A stretch of DNA of 64,000 nt from Saprospiraceae bacterium (GTDB taxonomy: Bacteria > Bacteroidota > Bacteroidia > Chitinophagales > Saprospiraceae). Positions 35,130 to 44,930 of this stretch are shown one piece after another. Positions within the stretch are counted from its first letter, which is position 1; the number at the start of each line of letters is the position of its first letter. The notes under the pieces were generated by a model, which searched no databases, was not told where the DNA came from, and saw nothing but the letters and a program-made list of their open reading frames with translations. The DNA is taken from assembly GCA_028280415.1 (NCBI GenBank), contig JANQLV010000029.1, positions 1-64,000 of the forward strand, read 5' to 3'. The position numbers and the translations under genes were made by a program.

Positions 35130-35561
35130 ATGGAATTTATAAATAAAAGTATAGCGTATATTTTGAAAGCTTTTGCTAAAAATGAAGAAGCTGAAAATTT
35201 TGTGGATGATTTTTTTAGTGCTTTTGTAACTTGGATTAGACCAATTTTTTTAAAAGATGATCCTACAGCAAAGACTGTACTTGATATGAATGGAGCTGAC
35301 GATGCAAAGAAAAAGATTATTAGTGAAAAATTATCCGAATTATTGAAAGACCAATCATTTAAAGAGGAGTTAGCAGGTTGGTTAACAAAATTGGAAGCTA
35401 ATTCTGTAGATAAAAAAAATATACTTGAGAATACAAAGTTAAGAGCTAAAGGAAACGTTAAGATAGGTGATAAAGAAAAGAGTGATACACACAGCGGAGA
35501 TAAAAATATTGTAAGGGGTTCGGATATAGAAGGTAGTGATTTTCATCTAGGGGATGGATGA
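35130..35561 (+). CDS. Conflict-system small protein with HxGDG-type tail
   Basis: 143 residues. The N-terminal 100 residues are helical with an amphipathic start (IAYILKAFAKNEEAENFVDDFFSAFVTWIRPI). The C-terminal 38 residues carry repeated strand-turn units, GNVKIGDKEKS, SGDKNIVRGSDI, GSDFHLGDG. A related GNVHIGDQI occurs at the N-terminus of the iSTAND-like protein at 40837. Such VHIGD-type peptides occur in NTP-dependent conflict systems. It sits 82 bp from the convergent end of the caspase operon, so it may belong with it. Confidence 0.55.
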   Translation: MEFINKSIAYILKAFAKNEEAENFVDDFFSAFVTWIRPIFLKDDPTAKTVLDMNGADDAKKKIISEKLSELLKDQSFKEELAGWLTKLEANSVDKKNILENTKLRAKGNVKIGDKEKSDTHSGDKNIVRGSDIEGSDFHLGDG

Positions 35562-35642
35562 TGAGTATTTTGTATTTAAAAAATAACTTAAAAATACATT
35601 AAACTATTTTAAGCAATCTGATAGATTAATTAGGATTGGCAC

Positions 35643-38600
35643 CTACCTTTTAATATTTTTTAATCGGAAAAAATACTGTCCCCCTTCATCGCCAACATTA
35701 TGAAGCGGCCCTCCTATTGGAGCCTGCTTATACTCGTTAGCTGAAAGCTGTATTACTTTTTTAATAAATGTTACCACACTGAAAGCAGTATTGTCATTGT
35801 CTCTTAATGTACGTAAGATACTTGCTGCAAAAGGACTATTTTCGCCAGGTACCCCATCTACAACAATTTCGTCGTGACGCCCAGAACAAAGAGCCCATTT
35901 GGACTTTAATTTCTCTAACTGCTCTTGTCGTTCCTTTACTGCCAAATTGTTAGATAAACTAAACAACGACCTAGAAAAACAGGCGTCCGAAATTAAAAAT
36001 GTGTGTTGTGCATTAATTACTTTAATATAATCCCTTATCGTAGAGTCTAATATGTAAGTAGCAGGCTCTTCTTTCCTTCCATCGTAGGGAATCCAAAAAC
36101 CTAATCCTGTCTTCGCGTCCAAATGCCCATGTCCAGAATAATAAATTAATACCTTATCCGTACTTTTTACTGTTTTCGCCAATTTATCTAACGCTTTAAT
36201 AATATTTACCCTTGTAGCCATTTCATCGAATAAGGTTATTGTTTTCTCCAAGTCAATATCATATTTACTACTCAAAAGTTGGCGAATTTCATTTACGTCT
36301 CTCACTGCACTATTAAGTGGATTGAATCTCTCATAGTTATTAATACCAATTCCCAGAAACCAAGGGTTACTATTATTAAGAAGTGAGGTTTCGGAATTCT
36401 TTTTGTCGGAAGGTTGTTTTTTTATAGCGCTTTCTGAACCTAAGTTAACTTCTTTTTCTTCAACTCCGTGAGTAAGTCGTTTCAGTGGCTTTAAGATAGT
36501 AAGGATTAAAAATCCTATTAAAGTACAAAAAACTCCTATACTTGTAAATAGGTTGAACTCTCCAATCGATTCGGACCACTCTCCAAGCAACCCAGCTACT
36601 TTATTACCCAAACCAGTAGTTGCAAAATACAACCCCATCATAAAGGCCATCCATCTAGCAGGAGCTAATTTCGTGATAAAAGAAAGGGCCACTGGCGAGG
36701 CGCAAAGCTCGCCAAGTGTATGAAATAAATAGGCAAGTATGAGCCATTGCATACTCGACTTTTTAATAACTTCGCCAGTACTATCATAGCCTACCTCGTT
36801 CGCAGCAAAGGACATAAAAAAGAACCCCCACCCCATGATAATAACCCCAATAGCCATTTTGAAAATGGACGAAGATTCTTTCTTCTTGTTCTTCCACCAA
36901 GCCCAGAATGTTCCAACTATAGTTGTAAATATGATAATAAATATAGCATTAAGTGACTGAAACCAACTGGCTGGAATTACAAAATCTTGGGTTAATTGTA
37001 GGCTAGTTTTTTCATAAGTATAAACATTTAACAACCCACCTGCTTGTTCAAATGCCCCCCAAAATACTATGATGATCAGAAAGGTGATATAAGTTACTAA
37101 TATACGATCTTTCTCTACCCGGTTACCATCATTATAAACAACAAGACTAATTCCAACGACAAAAGCTAAACCGAAGGTCAATATGCTTAAGCCCCAACTA
37201 CCTCCTAGCCAAACTAGTATACTCATGATTAACATAAGTACAAACCCTAATCTGGAATTATTATGTTTGAAGATATCTATTATTAAATCAGGTCGGTTGT
37301 TAAATTCCGTTTTTTCTTCTTTGATTAAGCCTCCGACTTCAACTAGATATTTTTGCCCCCACCAATAGATTAATAGACCAAGAGCCATACCAATTCCAGC
37401 TAACCCAAAACCATAATGCCATCCTAGCGCCTCCCCAATGTAACCAACAATTAAAGCTGCTGCAAGTGCACCAATGTTGATCCCCAAATAGAAGATATAA
37501 AAACCCATATCCCTTCGTTCGTCCCCTTTCTTATACAAACCACTAACCATAGTAGAAATATTGGGTTTTAAAGCCCCTACTCCCAAAATAATTAGGGCTA
37601 GCCCAGTATAAAAAGTCCAAAGCTGATCAATGGCCAAAATACTATGTCCTATAACAAGTAATGCCCCCCCAAACATAACTGCTCTTTTCTGTCCAATATA
37701 ACGGTCGGCCAAAATACCTCCTGGAATGGAGGCTAAATAAATTAACATAGTATACCAACCATACAATGCAAGAGCACTACCGGTATCCCAGCCCCAACCG
37801 GGGTTTGCAGAGGAAGTTTCTTGCACTAAGAAAAGTACAAGAATAGCTCGCATTCCATAATAAGAAAAGCGTTCCCACATCTCTGTAAGACAAAGTATAT
37901 AAAGTCCTTTAGGATGGCTCCAAAAAGAATCTATCATTTTTGAAGTTGATCCAACTTTTATTTCCTTTAAGGTTTCAGCTTCTTGAAAGTCTCTATTTTT
38001 CGGAATTTTAATGGTTAACGTTTCTTCCATAAATCCTTCAAAGACAAAATCATCTAATTCAGAATCTGTAATTCTGTTTTCTTTTAAACTTTGAATAACT
38101 TGTTTATGAAGCTCAAGATTTTTTTGATCGACTACTTTTGCATATTCTAATTTGAAGTCAGAAATAGGTTTTTTTACTGCTAAAGTAAATAACCCATACA
38201 GAGCATGACGTATTTCTTTCTCTAGTGAAGGCGGTAACTCATATATTAAACGGAGTCGAAACCAATCGGGCATTCGACCAAAGCGAAACCAGGGTAATCG
38301 GATTAAATCAAGAAAAGTAGAAAAGGTATAGAGTTTTGAACCTGAATCGGTTTTCAAAGTATTCCCCAAAAATAATGTTAGATTCCATTCAATTTCTGGG
38401 TATATAGCGCAGGCCGCCAACCAATAAAACCCATCATTTGAGAGATAAGATTTCAATTCATCAATCAACCATTCTTGTTCACGAGAGCTAGGAGGGTGTT
38501 GGATCAAATAATTGAGTTGGTACTGTTGGAATATACGCGGTAAAGGTTTCGGTTCAAATTGTATATTTCCAGAGTGTGAAATAATAAATCTTTCTAATCC

Positions 38601-39791
38601 TTCTTGAGTTGCTGGATAATGACTAACAAGCTCTTGTAAAAGTATATTTATAGAATCACTTCTATTTATGACATCTAAAGAAAAGAGAACTTTTACTTCC
38701 CATAAATGCAAAAACTTTGTCCAGGATACCAATCCCATGTCAGTAAAATCTAGAAAATTCCTTCTAGATGTAAATAATAGTAGACTATGGTCAGGAAATT
38801 TCTTTGCAAGTTGCGTTAGATTAGAAGTGTGTTGATTTATTTTAGAGTAACTATTCCTCGGGTCTTTATCAAAATAGTAGACTTCAACCGATACGTCGAA
38901 TAAAATCAAGGTTTGTATCAGCGTATCAATATAATTGGCTTGATGATCTGCAGATGTCTTTCTATCAATTAAAACGAGATATTCTGGTTTACGAGAAAGC
39001 CATCTATCCACATAACTTAAATGCCCCCCTGTATCAAGAGTTTTTCGAATAGTGCGATTTACGTCAATTTCTTTTGATAAATATAAAATCCTAGTATTGA
39101 ACTTTTTGGCAGTTTGAATTAGTGACAAGTTCTGAAAAAAGCTATAAGATAATTCGGGTACAAAAAATTGACTAATTTGAAAAAGGCGATCATTCAATGA
39201 TTCTCGTTTGAGGTAAGTTTCAGTTTCAGCTTTTCGAATTCTTTTTCTAAGCCACAAGAAGATCGTTATACTAACCACTAATAGAAAAATAGATATCAAC
39301 ACTCCAAAACCATAATTTGTCAAAGGGTTATTGGTTATTTCCTCGGGAGTGTTATTAGGTGTATTACCACCTGTAGTACCGGAGTTCCACGAAAAATATA
39401 AAGAAGAAATAATTAATAGTAAGGCGATAAAAGTTGAAAATATAATTCTTTGCCAGAGACTTGTTTTTTTCTTTATTTTCTGCTCCAGCTCTTTGAAACC
39501 TATCTCTTGATTATCTGAGGAATCGCTTAATTCCGCATGCATTGCTAACCATTCTTCAAGATCTCTAGTAAAGCTACGTTGTTGATTAATTGTTTTGCAT
39601 AAAATTGGGGCAAGCAATTCCTCAAGCTTTTCTTTATTGATAGAAACGCGTTCTACTGCTGTAAAGTGGATTAAGAGTTTCTGAATTGTTTGAAACTCAG
39701 AAAGGCCGATACTATATCCTTTAGAAACTCTTAGATATTCTAGAAAGTTTTCGATCTCAAAAGAATGCCATATGGATTGTTCACTACTCAT
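35643..39791 (-). CDS. vWA-like/POT peptide transporter/caspase fusion protein
   Basis: 1382 residues from the ATG at 39791 (a TTG at 39830 would add 13; numbering here uses the TTG). In order: helical N-terminal domain 15-100; two membrane helices (127-147 and 173-194); a vWA-like domain 280-400 (YLVLIDRKTSADHQ...VEVYYFDKDPR); a helical region to 630; a complete POT/PTR2 peptide transporter 633-1115 with proton-site motif EMWERFSYYG (650-659); a caspase-like protease 1150-1390 with His1234 (YYSGHGH) and Cys1284 (SDACFS). It ends a three-gene operon with MoxR and iSTAND-like genes. It is probably an effector of a MoxR/vWA conflict system; the transporter insertion is not in any family I know. 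Confidence 0.85.
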   Translation of the reverse strand: MSSEQSIWHSFEIENFLEYLRVSKGYSIGLSEFQTIQKLLIHFTAVERVSINKEKLEELLAPILCKTINQQRSFTRDLEEWLAMHAELSDSSDNQEIGFKELEQKIKKKTSLWQRIIFSTFIALLLIISSLYFSWNSGTTGGNTPNNTPEEITNNPLTNYGFGVLISIFLLVVSITIFLWLRKRIRKAETETYLKRESLNDRLFQISQFFVPELSYSFFQNLSLIQTAKKFNTRILYLSKEIDVNRTIRKTLDTGGHLSYVDRWLSRKPEYLVLIDRKTSADHQANYIDTLIQTLILFDVSVEVYYFDKDPRNSYSKINQHTSNLTQLAKKFPDHSLLLFTSRRNFLDFTDMGLVSWTKFLHLWEVKVLFSLDVINRSDSINILLQELVSHYPATQEGLERFIISHSGNIQFEPKPLPRIFQQYQLNYLIQHPPSSREQEWLIDELKSYLSNDGFYWLAACAIYPEIEWNLTLFLGNTLKTDSGSKLYTFSTFLDLIRLPWFRFGRMPDWFRLRLIYELPPSLEKEIRHALYGLFTLAVKKPISDFKLEYAKVVDQKNLELHKQVIQSLKENRITDSELDDFVFEGFMEETLTIKIPKNRDFQEAETLKEIKVGSTSKMIDSFWSHPKGLYILCLTEMWERFSYYGMRAILVLFLVQETSSANPGWGWDTGSALALYGWYTMLIYLASIPGGILADRYIGQKRAVMFGGALLVIGHSILAIDQLWTFYTGLALIILGVGALKPNISTMVSGLYKKGDERRDMGFYIFYLGINIGALAAALIVGYIGEALGWHYGFGLAGIGMALGLLIYWWGQKYLVEVGGLIKEEKTEFNNRPDLIIDIFKHNNSRLGFVLMLIMSILVWLGGSWGLSILTFGLAFVVGISLVVYNDGNRVEKDRILVTYITFLIIIVFWGAFEQAGGLLNVYTYEKTSLQLTQDFVIPASWFQSLNAIFIIIFTTIVGTFWAWWKNKKKESSSIFKMAIGVIIMGWGFFFMSFAANEVGYDSTGEVIKKSSMQWLILAYLFHTLGELCASPVALSFITKLAPARWMAFMMGLYFATTGLGNKVAGLLGEWSESIGEFNLFTSIGVFCTLIGFLILTILKPLKRLTHGVEEKEVNLGSESAIKKQPSDKKNSETSLLNNSNPWFLGIGINNYERFNPLNSAVRDVNEIRQLLSSKYDIDLEKTITLFDEMATRVNIIKALDKLAKTVKSTDKVLIYYSGHGHLDAKTGLGFWIPYDGRKEEPATYILDSTIRDYIKVINAQHTFLISDACFSRSLFSLSNNLAVKERQEQLEKLKSKWALCSGRHDEIVVDGVPGENSPFAASILRTLRDNDNTAFSVVTFIKKVIQLSANEYKQAPIGGPLHNVGDEGGQYFFRLKNIKR

Positions 39792-40833
39792 TCGCTTTGG
39801 AATCAGTATTTTCTTTCCACCAGGATTCAATTATTTTTTTTGCCTTTTCTTGGTCCATCTCCATTTTAGTTAAAACACTTAAAGAGATATCTATTATTTG
39901 GCTTGTGTCCGCTTCTCGTAAAGGATTATCAATGTTAGGAAAAATCTTATTTAGTGTTTCTATCCACAATAGTAATTCACTTGTGCTTGGAGGTTTTTGT
40001 ATTTTATTTTGAGGTAGGCGAAGTTTAAGAAAAAGGTTTGTGGCATCACCAATATAGGAATCAGTTTCACCCATGATTTTTTCACCATTTTTGTTCAAAC
40101 TGGACAGAACGATCTTTTTCAAATGATCTTCATCTGGAAATTCAATATGATGAAAAATACAACGTCTGAGAAAGGCATCGGGAAGGCTTTTTTCAGAATT
40201 ACTAGTTATAATAACTATAGGTGCAAAGTCGTGATCTGCTTCAATTTTGACATTATCTAATTCTGGCACTCTGAAATAAAGATGCTCTAATTCATTAAGG
40301 ATATCATTCGGGAAGTCTCTAGATGCCTTATCAATCTCATCGATAAGCACAACAGAACGTTGTTGTTCCCTATACTCAAAACTACCGGGTAAATAAGGAG
40401 CATATTTTTCTTTCTTTTGTGTGTTTATTATAGCTTGACCTAGAGCATTATATGTAATATATTCAACCCCATCTCGACGATTGTCTTTTTCAGTTTTTCC
40501 AAATTGGGAATCATGGAATCGTGCCAAGGAATTATAATGATAAAATAAGCTTTTCGCCGAACTATCTGATTTCGTTTCAAATTTTAGAGGCTCATCATAC
40601 CCTAATTCCCATGCTAAACGATAAGCTAGCAAGGTCTTCCCTGTGCCGGGCTCTCCTGTCAATAAGAGGGGCTTACCAAGTAATAGCGCCACATTAACAG
40701 CATTTCTAAGTTGTGGAGAAGCAAAGTAATTTGCTGGCTGAATACGGTCATTATGTTGTGATGGAGGCAGCTTAATTCGTTGATTTGGTTTATTCGTAAT
40801 GAGCTCTGTTCCATCAAAGAACGGAAAATTCAT
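39784..40833 (-). CDS. MoxR-type AAA+ ATPase
   Basis: 349 residues. Walker A LLTGEPGTGKTLLAYRLA (about 57-74), Walker B VVLIDEIDKA, sensor 1 VIITSNSEKSLPDAF with arginine finger FLRRC. The lid region is at the C-terminus. In MoxR-vWA systems the ATPase remodels or activates a vWA-domain partner, here the fusion protein whose start overlaps its stop by 8 bp. The upstream iSTAND-like gene ends 3 bp before its start. Confidence 0.9.
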   Translation of the reverse strand: MNFPFFDGTELITNKPNQRIKLPPSQHNDRIQPANYFASPQLRNAVNVALLLGKPLLLTGEPGTGKTLLAYRLAWELGYDEPLKFETKSDSSAKSLFYHYNSLARFHDSQFGKTEKDNRRDGVEYITYNALGQAIINTQKKEKYAPYLPGSFEYREQQRSVVLIDEIDKASRDFPNDILNELEHLYFRVPELDNVKIEADHDFAPIVIITSNSEKSLPDAFLRRCIFHHIEFPDEDHLKKIVLSSLNKNGEKIMGETDSYIGDATNLFLKLRLPQNKIQKPPSTSELLLWIETLNKIFPNIDNPLREADTSQIIDISLSVLTKMEMDQEKAKKIIESWWKENTDSKANE

Positions 40834-40836
40834 AGG

Positions 40837-41856
40837 TTATGCAGTTTTAATAAATTCTACTAAATATTCTTTGAATTGCTTTAAAGAAATACTTTCTATT
40901 TTAAGATCAATAAATTGTTTATGAAATTTTTGACTTAAATCCAGATGTCCTATCAAGTTGTCAATAGTCTCTAATTTTAGCCATATGTCTATATGTTTTA
41001 AAGTAATCATACCCATCTTTGGAAAAACAAAACACTCGCAACTATACTTACTGGTAATTTCTAATTCCTTCAATAAAGTGGAGACACCAGTCTGTGCATG
41101 ATTTGAAATTATATGACACCTGTCAAAAAAATGTAAAAGGTGCTTCAAATGATGTTTTGGATGTTTGACCTGATACCATTTTCTCTTTCTGCTTTCTGGA
41201 TATTTAAAAATAAGTAACGCTATTAGTTTAAATGGACCTTGCCTTGGAGGGATATTACTCCAAAATTCAAAAAACCCCTTAACTAGTTTAATATAGTCCT
41301 TGTTGCCAAAGCTTATTTCCTTTTTATTAAACCTTGATTTAGATGACGCATTGGGAATAATTGAAAATATATCAAAAAATACAATGTGCTGTTCTGGATA
41401 TTTTTCAAATAAAACTTCAAATGGATTATCTCCAGAGGCTTTTTTGTATAGACGTAGATCCTTATAAACACTCTTCTTTACTTGATGGTAGTTGTGATAA
41501 GTGACAGGCCAATCTATATTGATAAATTTAGGATGGATCAAAGAGGGTTGAAACTCATAAATCCAGTCATTAAGATAGTATTCTAATCGATGGCAATATT
41601 TGTCTGGAAAATCATCTTGTTTTCCATGTAATACTCCCACTATAGCCTTTGAATCTTCTCTTACGACTTGAATTTTTGAATCAATGCTAAAGTCTTGTTC
41701 ATTTCGATTTATCAGATAAGGAAATATACTTAGTTCTTCTAATAACTTATGATAAAAATACTGATCATCTTTCAAAATTATTTGATCACCAATGTGAACA
41801 TTTCCATTATTTACTTCTATACGAGACTGATCAACTATATTTTTTTGCCAAGGCAT
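40837..41856 (-). CDS. iSTAND-like protein with N-terminal VHIGD peptide
   Basis: 339 residues. The N-terminal 30 residues contain IEVNNGNVHIGDQIILKDD, the short VHIGD-type peptide found in conflict-system proteins. The main domain resembles an inactive STAND NTPase: AIVGVLHGKQDDFPDKYCHRLEYYLND occupies the P-loop region without GKT, and FDRCHIISNHAQTGVSTLL lies downstream. It is the first gene of the operon, so it probably senses or recruits the trigger, with MoxR and the fusion protein acting after it. The iSTAND call is from motif memory and moderate. Confidence 0.6.
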   Translation of the reverse strand: MPWQKNIVDQSRIEVNNGNVHIGDQIILKDDQYFYHKLLEELSIFPYLINRNEQDFSIDSKIQVVREDSKAIVGVLHGKQDDFPDKYCHRLEYYLNDWIYEFQPSLIHPKFINIDWPVTYHNYHQVKKSVYKDLRLYKKASGDNPFEVLFEKYPEQHIVFFDIFSIIPNASSKSRFNKKEISFGNKDYIKLVKGFFEFWSNIPPRQGPFKLIALLIFKYPESRKRKWYQVKHPKHHLKHLLHFFDRCHIISNHAQTGVSTLLKELEITSKYSCECFVFPKMGMITLKHIDIWLKLETIDNLIGHLDLSQKFHKQFIDLKIESISLKQFKEYLVEFIKTA

Positions 41857-42353
41857 TTGATTTTAGGATTACTTAAGTTCGTTGGTTTTTATAAGGATTG
41901 TTGACTTTATTGTGAAACTAAATAATTCAAAAAATCAACTTGCAGCTATACATATAAATGTATAATGCTGATGGAATTAAGAGGAAATATACGAATAAAT
42001 AATGTTGTGACATAAGGTATATTAGCGTTTTGCTTTGAGTCCAAGCTTTAAATATTGATAAAGCCTTAAAAGATACTATTTAGCCATGGTATCTTTATCC
42101 TGTTAACATCTAAAATAAAACTGGGAATATCACCTATCGATCCGCTAGGCCTTGATATTTTCCTGTATGTTTAACCAATTCTATTTGAGTAGTTACTCTT
42201 ATATCAATGCTTTGCTTATTAAGCATCATTACAGACATTGTTTTTTCTTCAATGGATTGGGAGCTATACAATTTTTAGACCCAATGATTTCTGAATCTAT
42301 TATCTAAATTGAGCATTTTTCAACCCTGTATTAAAAAAATCCCTTCTTAAGGA
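41857..42353. other. Gene-free stretch upstream of conflict operon
   Basis: No coding frame is supported. It must contain the promoter of the minus-strand operon starting at 41856. A small palindrome TATACATATAAATGTATA (near 41949-41966) could be an operator. Nothing else is visible up to the terminator hairpin at 42354. Confidence 0.4.
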
Positions 42354-42390
42354 AAAGAACCAGCATAAGGTTTACCCCATGCTGGCTCTT
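42354..42390 (-). terminator. Intrinsic terminator of the 42395 gene
   Basis: On the minus strand, AAGAGCCAGCAT and ATGCTGGTTCTT pair into an 11-12 bp stem with one G-T pair around a GGGGTAAACCTT loop, followed by TTCCTT, directly after the stop codon at 42395. Confidence 0.7.
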
Positions 42391-42394
42391 TGAG

Positions 42395-42598
42395 TTAGTT
42401 CTTGGGCGGTAAACCGATCAACTCGATCCGACCTTCGTTCGGAATAGGTTGAGCATCCAGCAAAATGTTTAAACCAACACCATCTTTATGATGAAAGGCT
42501 ACGCCGATCTGTGAACCAATGTGCGATTTCTTACCATCAAACACTTTAGCATGGATGTAAAGAGTTGGTTGATTTCCTTGTTTTTGATTGTCAGACAT
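42395..42598 (-). CDS. Small conserved protein of mobile elements
   Basis: 67 residues, soluble. The tail FHHKDGVGLNILLDAQPIPNEGRIELIGLPPK resembles small plasmid-encoded proteins that I have seen near replication genes, of unknown role. An upstream GGAGAAAA lies at 42601-42608 on the minus strand, a Shine-Dalgarno-like site. A strong terminator follows. Confidence 0.7.
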   Translation of the reverse strand: MSDNQKQGNQPTLYIHAKVFDGKKSHIGSQIGVAFHHKDGVGLNILLDAQPIPNEGRIELIGLPPKN

Positions 42599-42788
42599 GA
42601 TTTTCTCCTTTTGTTTGGGTTACTGACATAAGGGCTAAAAGTCATACTTTGCCTTGCCCGATAGAATAGTCAAAGAGTAATGGGATAGCCCGCATCCCTT
42701 TATCTGTTATACAGAATTGCCTTTGATAATTCCATCGGAGTATGACAGACCTGAACAGTCAGAAAGCCGGAGAACAAGAGGATATTAT

Positions 42789-43793
42789 TTAGCAACCAAG
42801 AATAGGACTAGCAAACATAGTTTGTGCTAAAGGGATATTTTGAACACTTATAAGCATTTGGTTTAAATCCTTGTGGGGTAGATATACCTCGTTTTGTGGG
42901 TAGACATTACTGGATGGGAACAAGTCATTCTCTAAGCGACTTGTAGTTTTATCACCCGTAGTATCGTTATCGAGAAAGGAAAATACTTTTGTATAAAGTC
43001 TTTCTTTAAGAAAGGAGATTGTTCGATCATAAGTAGTGACAGAGTGCATGATAATCGCATCTTCATTTAGTTGTTCAGCCTTCCGAAAAACCAATAGCGA
43101 GAGAAAGTCAGTCATGCCTTCAAATATGCTTACAGCTTTACTTTGTAGTTCCCTACCCTGTACAAAAGTTATATCCCGTTTAATTAGGGCCGATTTGAAA
43201 TTATACTGATCCGAGGCCGTTCTAATTTCAAAACCTTCACTTTCATTCTGCATACCAAAAGCAAAAAAGGATTTGTTTTTAGATTTGTTGAAATAGGTCA
43301 CTTCTTTTAAATAAAGACGGGCTAAAGCAATTGGAATTTTTCGCTGATTTTCCAGATAGGAAATAATGGCTGGGTTTTTAATTTCAGTAGCCTCGATAAA
43401 TTCCAGTTCTCTTTGTGTTTCATTATTTAAGGCATCGTTTGTATTGGCGTGCTGTTGAAAAGAAAATTGATTGAAGGATTTTATATTAGCGCCCTGCCCT
43501 GCTCTTCTAAATAAGTCGCTCTGATAAAGATTCCTCAAAAAGCTCAGCGCTTCTTTAAATGTAACCCCTTCATGTCGCATCACAAAGTCAATAATATTTC
43601 CTCCATCATCACCAAAGTCTTTCCAAATCCATTTACCACCAAGAAAAGAAGTGTGAAAAGACGGTTCTTTTTCTTTTCTGAATGGAGATAGATACCACAA
43701 TTCTCGTCCACCTTTGGCAGTTTTGAATGGAGTATATCCAAGTCTTTGTAGCAAATCAGGGAAGTCGATTTTCTTGGCTTGTTGGCTATTCAT
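42789..43793 (-). CDS. CHC2/Toprim DNA primase-like protein
   Basis: 334 residues. The N-terminal region has the CHC2 zinc-binding fold shape (WYLSPFRKEKEPSFHTSFLGGKWIWKDFGDDGGNIIDFVMRHEG) but lacks the CHC2 Cys/His set, so zinc binding is probably lost. The C-terminal Toprim motif is present: VSIFEGMTDFLSLLVF and FSFLDNDTTGDKTTS (DxD-like). Similar primases on mobilizable elements prime the transferred or replicating strand. It is downstream of the winged-helix replication-type gene. Confidence 0.85.
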   Translation of the reverse strand: MNSQQAKKIDFPDLLQRLGYTPFKTAKGGRELWYLSPFRKEKEPSFHTSFLGGKWIWKDFGDDGGNIIDFVMRHEGVTFKEALSFLRNLYQSDLFRRAGQGANIKSFNQFSFQQHANTNDALNNETQRELEFIEATEIKNPAIISYLENQRKIPIALARLYLKEVTYFNKSKNKSFFAFGMQNESEGFEIRTASDQYNFKSALIKRDITFVQGRELQSKAVSIFEGMTDFLSLLVFRKAEQLNEDAIIMHSVTTYDRTISFLKERLYTKVFSFLDNDTTGDKTTSRLENDLFPSSNVYPQNEVYLPHKDLNQMLISVQNIPLAQTMFASPILGC

Positions 43794-43912
43794 GGTTCAA
43801 AAAATCTTTTTATTTTCAATAGCAAAAATCTATTCAGTAAAGGATAGTTTGTGCTCTGTTATAAAGCAACAAACAACTACGAGTTATTACCTATAAACCT
43901 CATATGAATTTT

Positions 43913-44686
43913 TCACATTCCCGTAGTTTTCTCACAGTTGAGATGTTCCTTTATTGAATCCTTTTTCTCAAAATAACCAAGTGTCTCTCCGAAACTAAGG
44001 AGGCGTTCAAAGATTTCATCATCTTGCCTTATTGCCTCCCCTCCTCCTTTTGCACAAAAATCATTAGATAATAAATATTTCGTATTAGTGTCGGACTCTA
44101 ATGTCATATCTGGATTTACAGGGATTTGAGGTACTTTCCCTCCTTTCTTTTGGAAGCGAGTAAATCGGATAGCTGCAAAGTTCAGCCAAATTTTGATCCC
44201 TGTATAAAGACCAAGCCGCCCTTTGGTTTTGCTGTAAGATAAATAACCCTCCTCCACAGCATCCTTCAAATAACGGAAGACCTGTCGGGTAGATCGGCTA
44301 AGATGTTTTGCTAATATTCCGGTAGTCGTTTCAATAGAACCACCCTGCCCCGCCCAGCCAGCAATTAGCGTAAGCATTAATCTGGTCATTGGCATTAGTC
44401 TTGGATTTTTTACAAAAGATTGTTTAATGGGTTTTACAAAAGTGTCATTGTCCATTGGGACGGATAGGTGCTTCCTGCGAGGCTTTGATATATCAACTTC
44501 ATTTTCATTATAAGGCAAGAATGCCATGATTGGCGAAGTCAGGGCAAGAGAGGTAAAGCTCCCTGCCCTTCTTCGTTTGAGTGTATGCGATGTGTTTTGA
44601 AATAACATAATATTGTAAAGCAAGACTGTATGTACTAATTCGCTTTCATAGTTGAATTTTGAAAGTAGCAAAATCAGGATGTGCAA
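43913..44686 (-). CDS. Replication-type winged-helix protein
   Basis: 257 residues by the longest frame; ATGs at 44608 or 44527 may be the real starts, because the first 50 residues look unlike the rest. The core is a helix-turn-helix: LMLTLIAGWAGQGGSIETTTGILAKHLSRSTRQVFRYLKDAVEEGYLSYSKTKGR. Its position between the primase and the iteron region suggests a replication initiator or its regulator. The C-terminal 60 residues are unremarkable. Confidence 0.65.
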   Translation of the reverse strand: MHILILLLSKFNYESELVHTVLLYNIMLFQNTSHTLKRRRAGSFTSLALTSPIMAFLPYNENEVDISKPRRKHLSVPMDNDTFVKPIKQSFVKNPRLMPMTRLMLTLIAGWAGQGGSIETTTGILAKHLSRSTRQVFRYLKDAVEEGYLSYSKTKGRLGLYTGIKIWLNFAAIRFTRFQKKGGKVPQIPVNPDMTLESDTNTKYLLSNDFCAKGGGEAIRQDDEIFERLLSFGETLGYFEKKDSIKEHLNCEKTTGM

Positions 44687-44781
44687 AAGGTTTTGCCGAG
44701 TCGTTTTTGACTTGCATTATGATTTGCTAAACGATACTATCTAATTGTCAGATTAAAGAGCCTCGCTCGAATATTAGAAAG

Positions 44782-44804
44782 CCGCAGTACCACCTGCGGT
44801 TTTT
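44782..44804 (+). terminator. Plus-strand intrinsic terminator near the origin region
   Basis: CCGCAG (44782-44787) and CTGCGG (44794-44799) form a 6-bp stem with a TACCAC loop, followed by TTTTTC on the plus strand. There is no plus-strand gene upstream, which suggests a short transcript of its own, perhaps an antisense RNA to the 43913-44686 gene, or a shield. Confidence 0.6.
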
Positions 44805-44930
44805 CTGTTTCTGGTCGCTATGCTTTCTCCTTTAGGTTAGAGGTTGGAAAAATGCCTACTTGCAGAAAGGAAGGGCGCTGACAGAATCAAATAAAAATAC
44901 CAAAACAGCATATCATCCGAATCTATCTAC

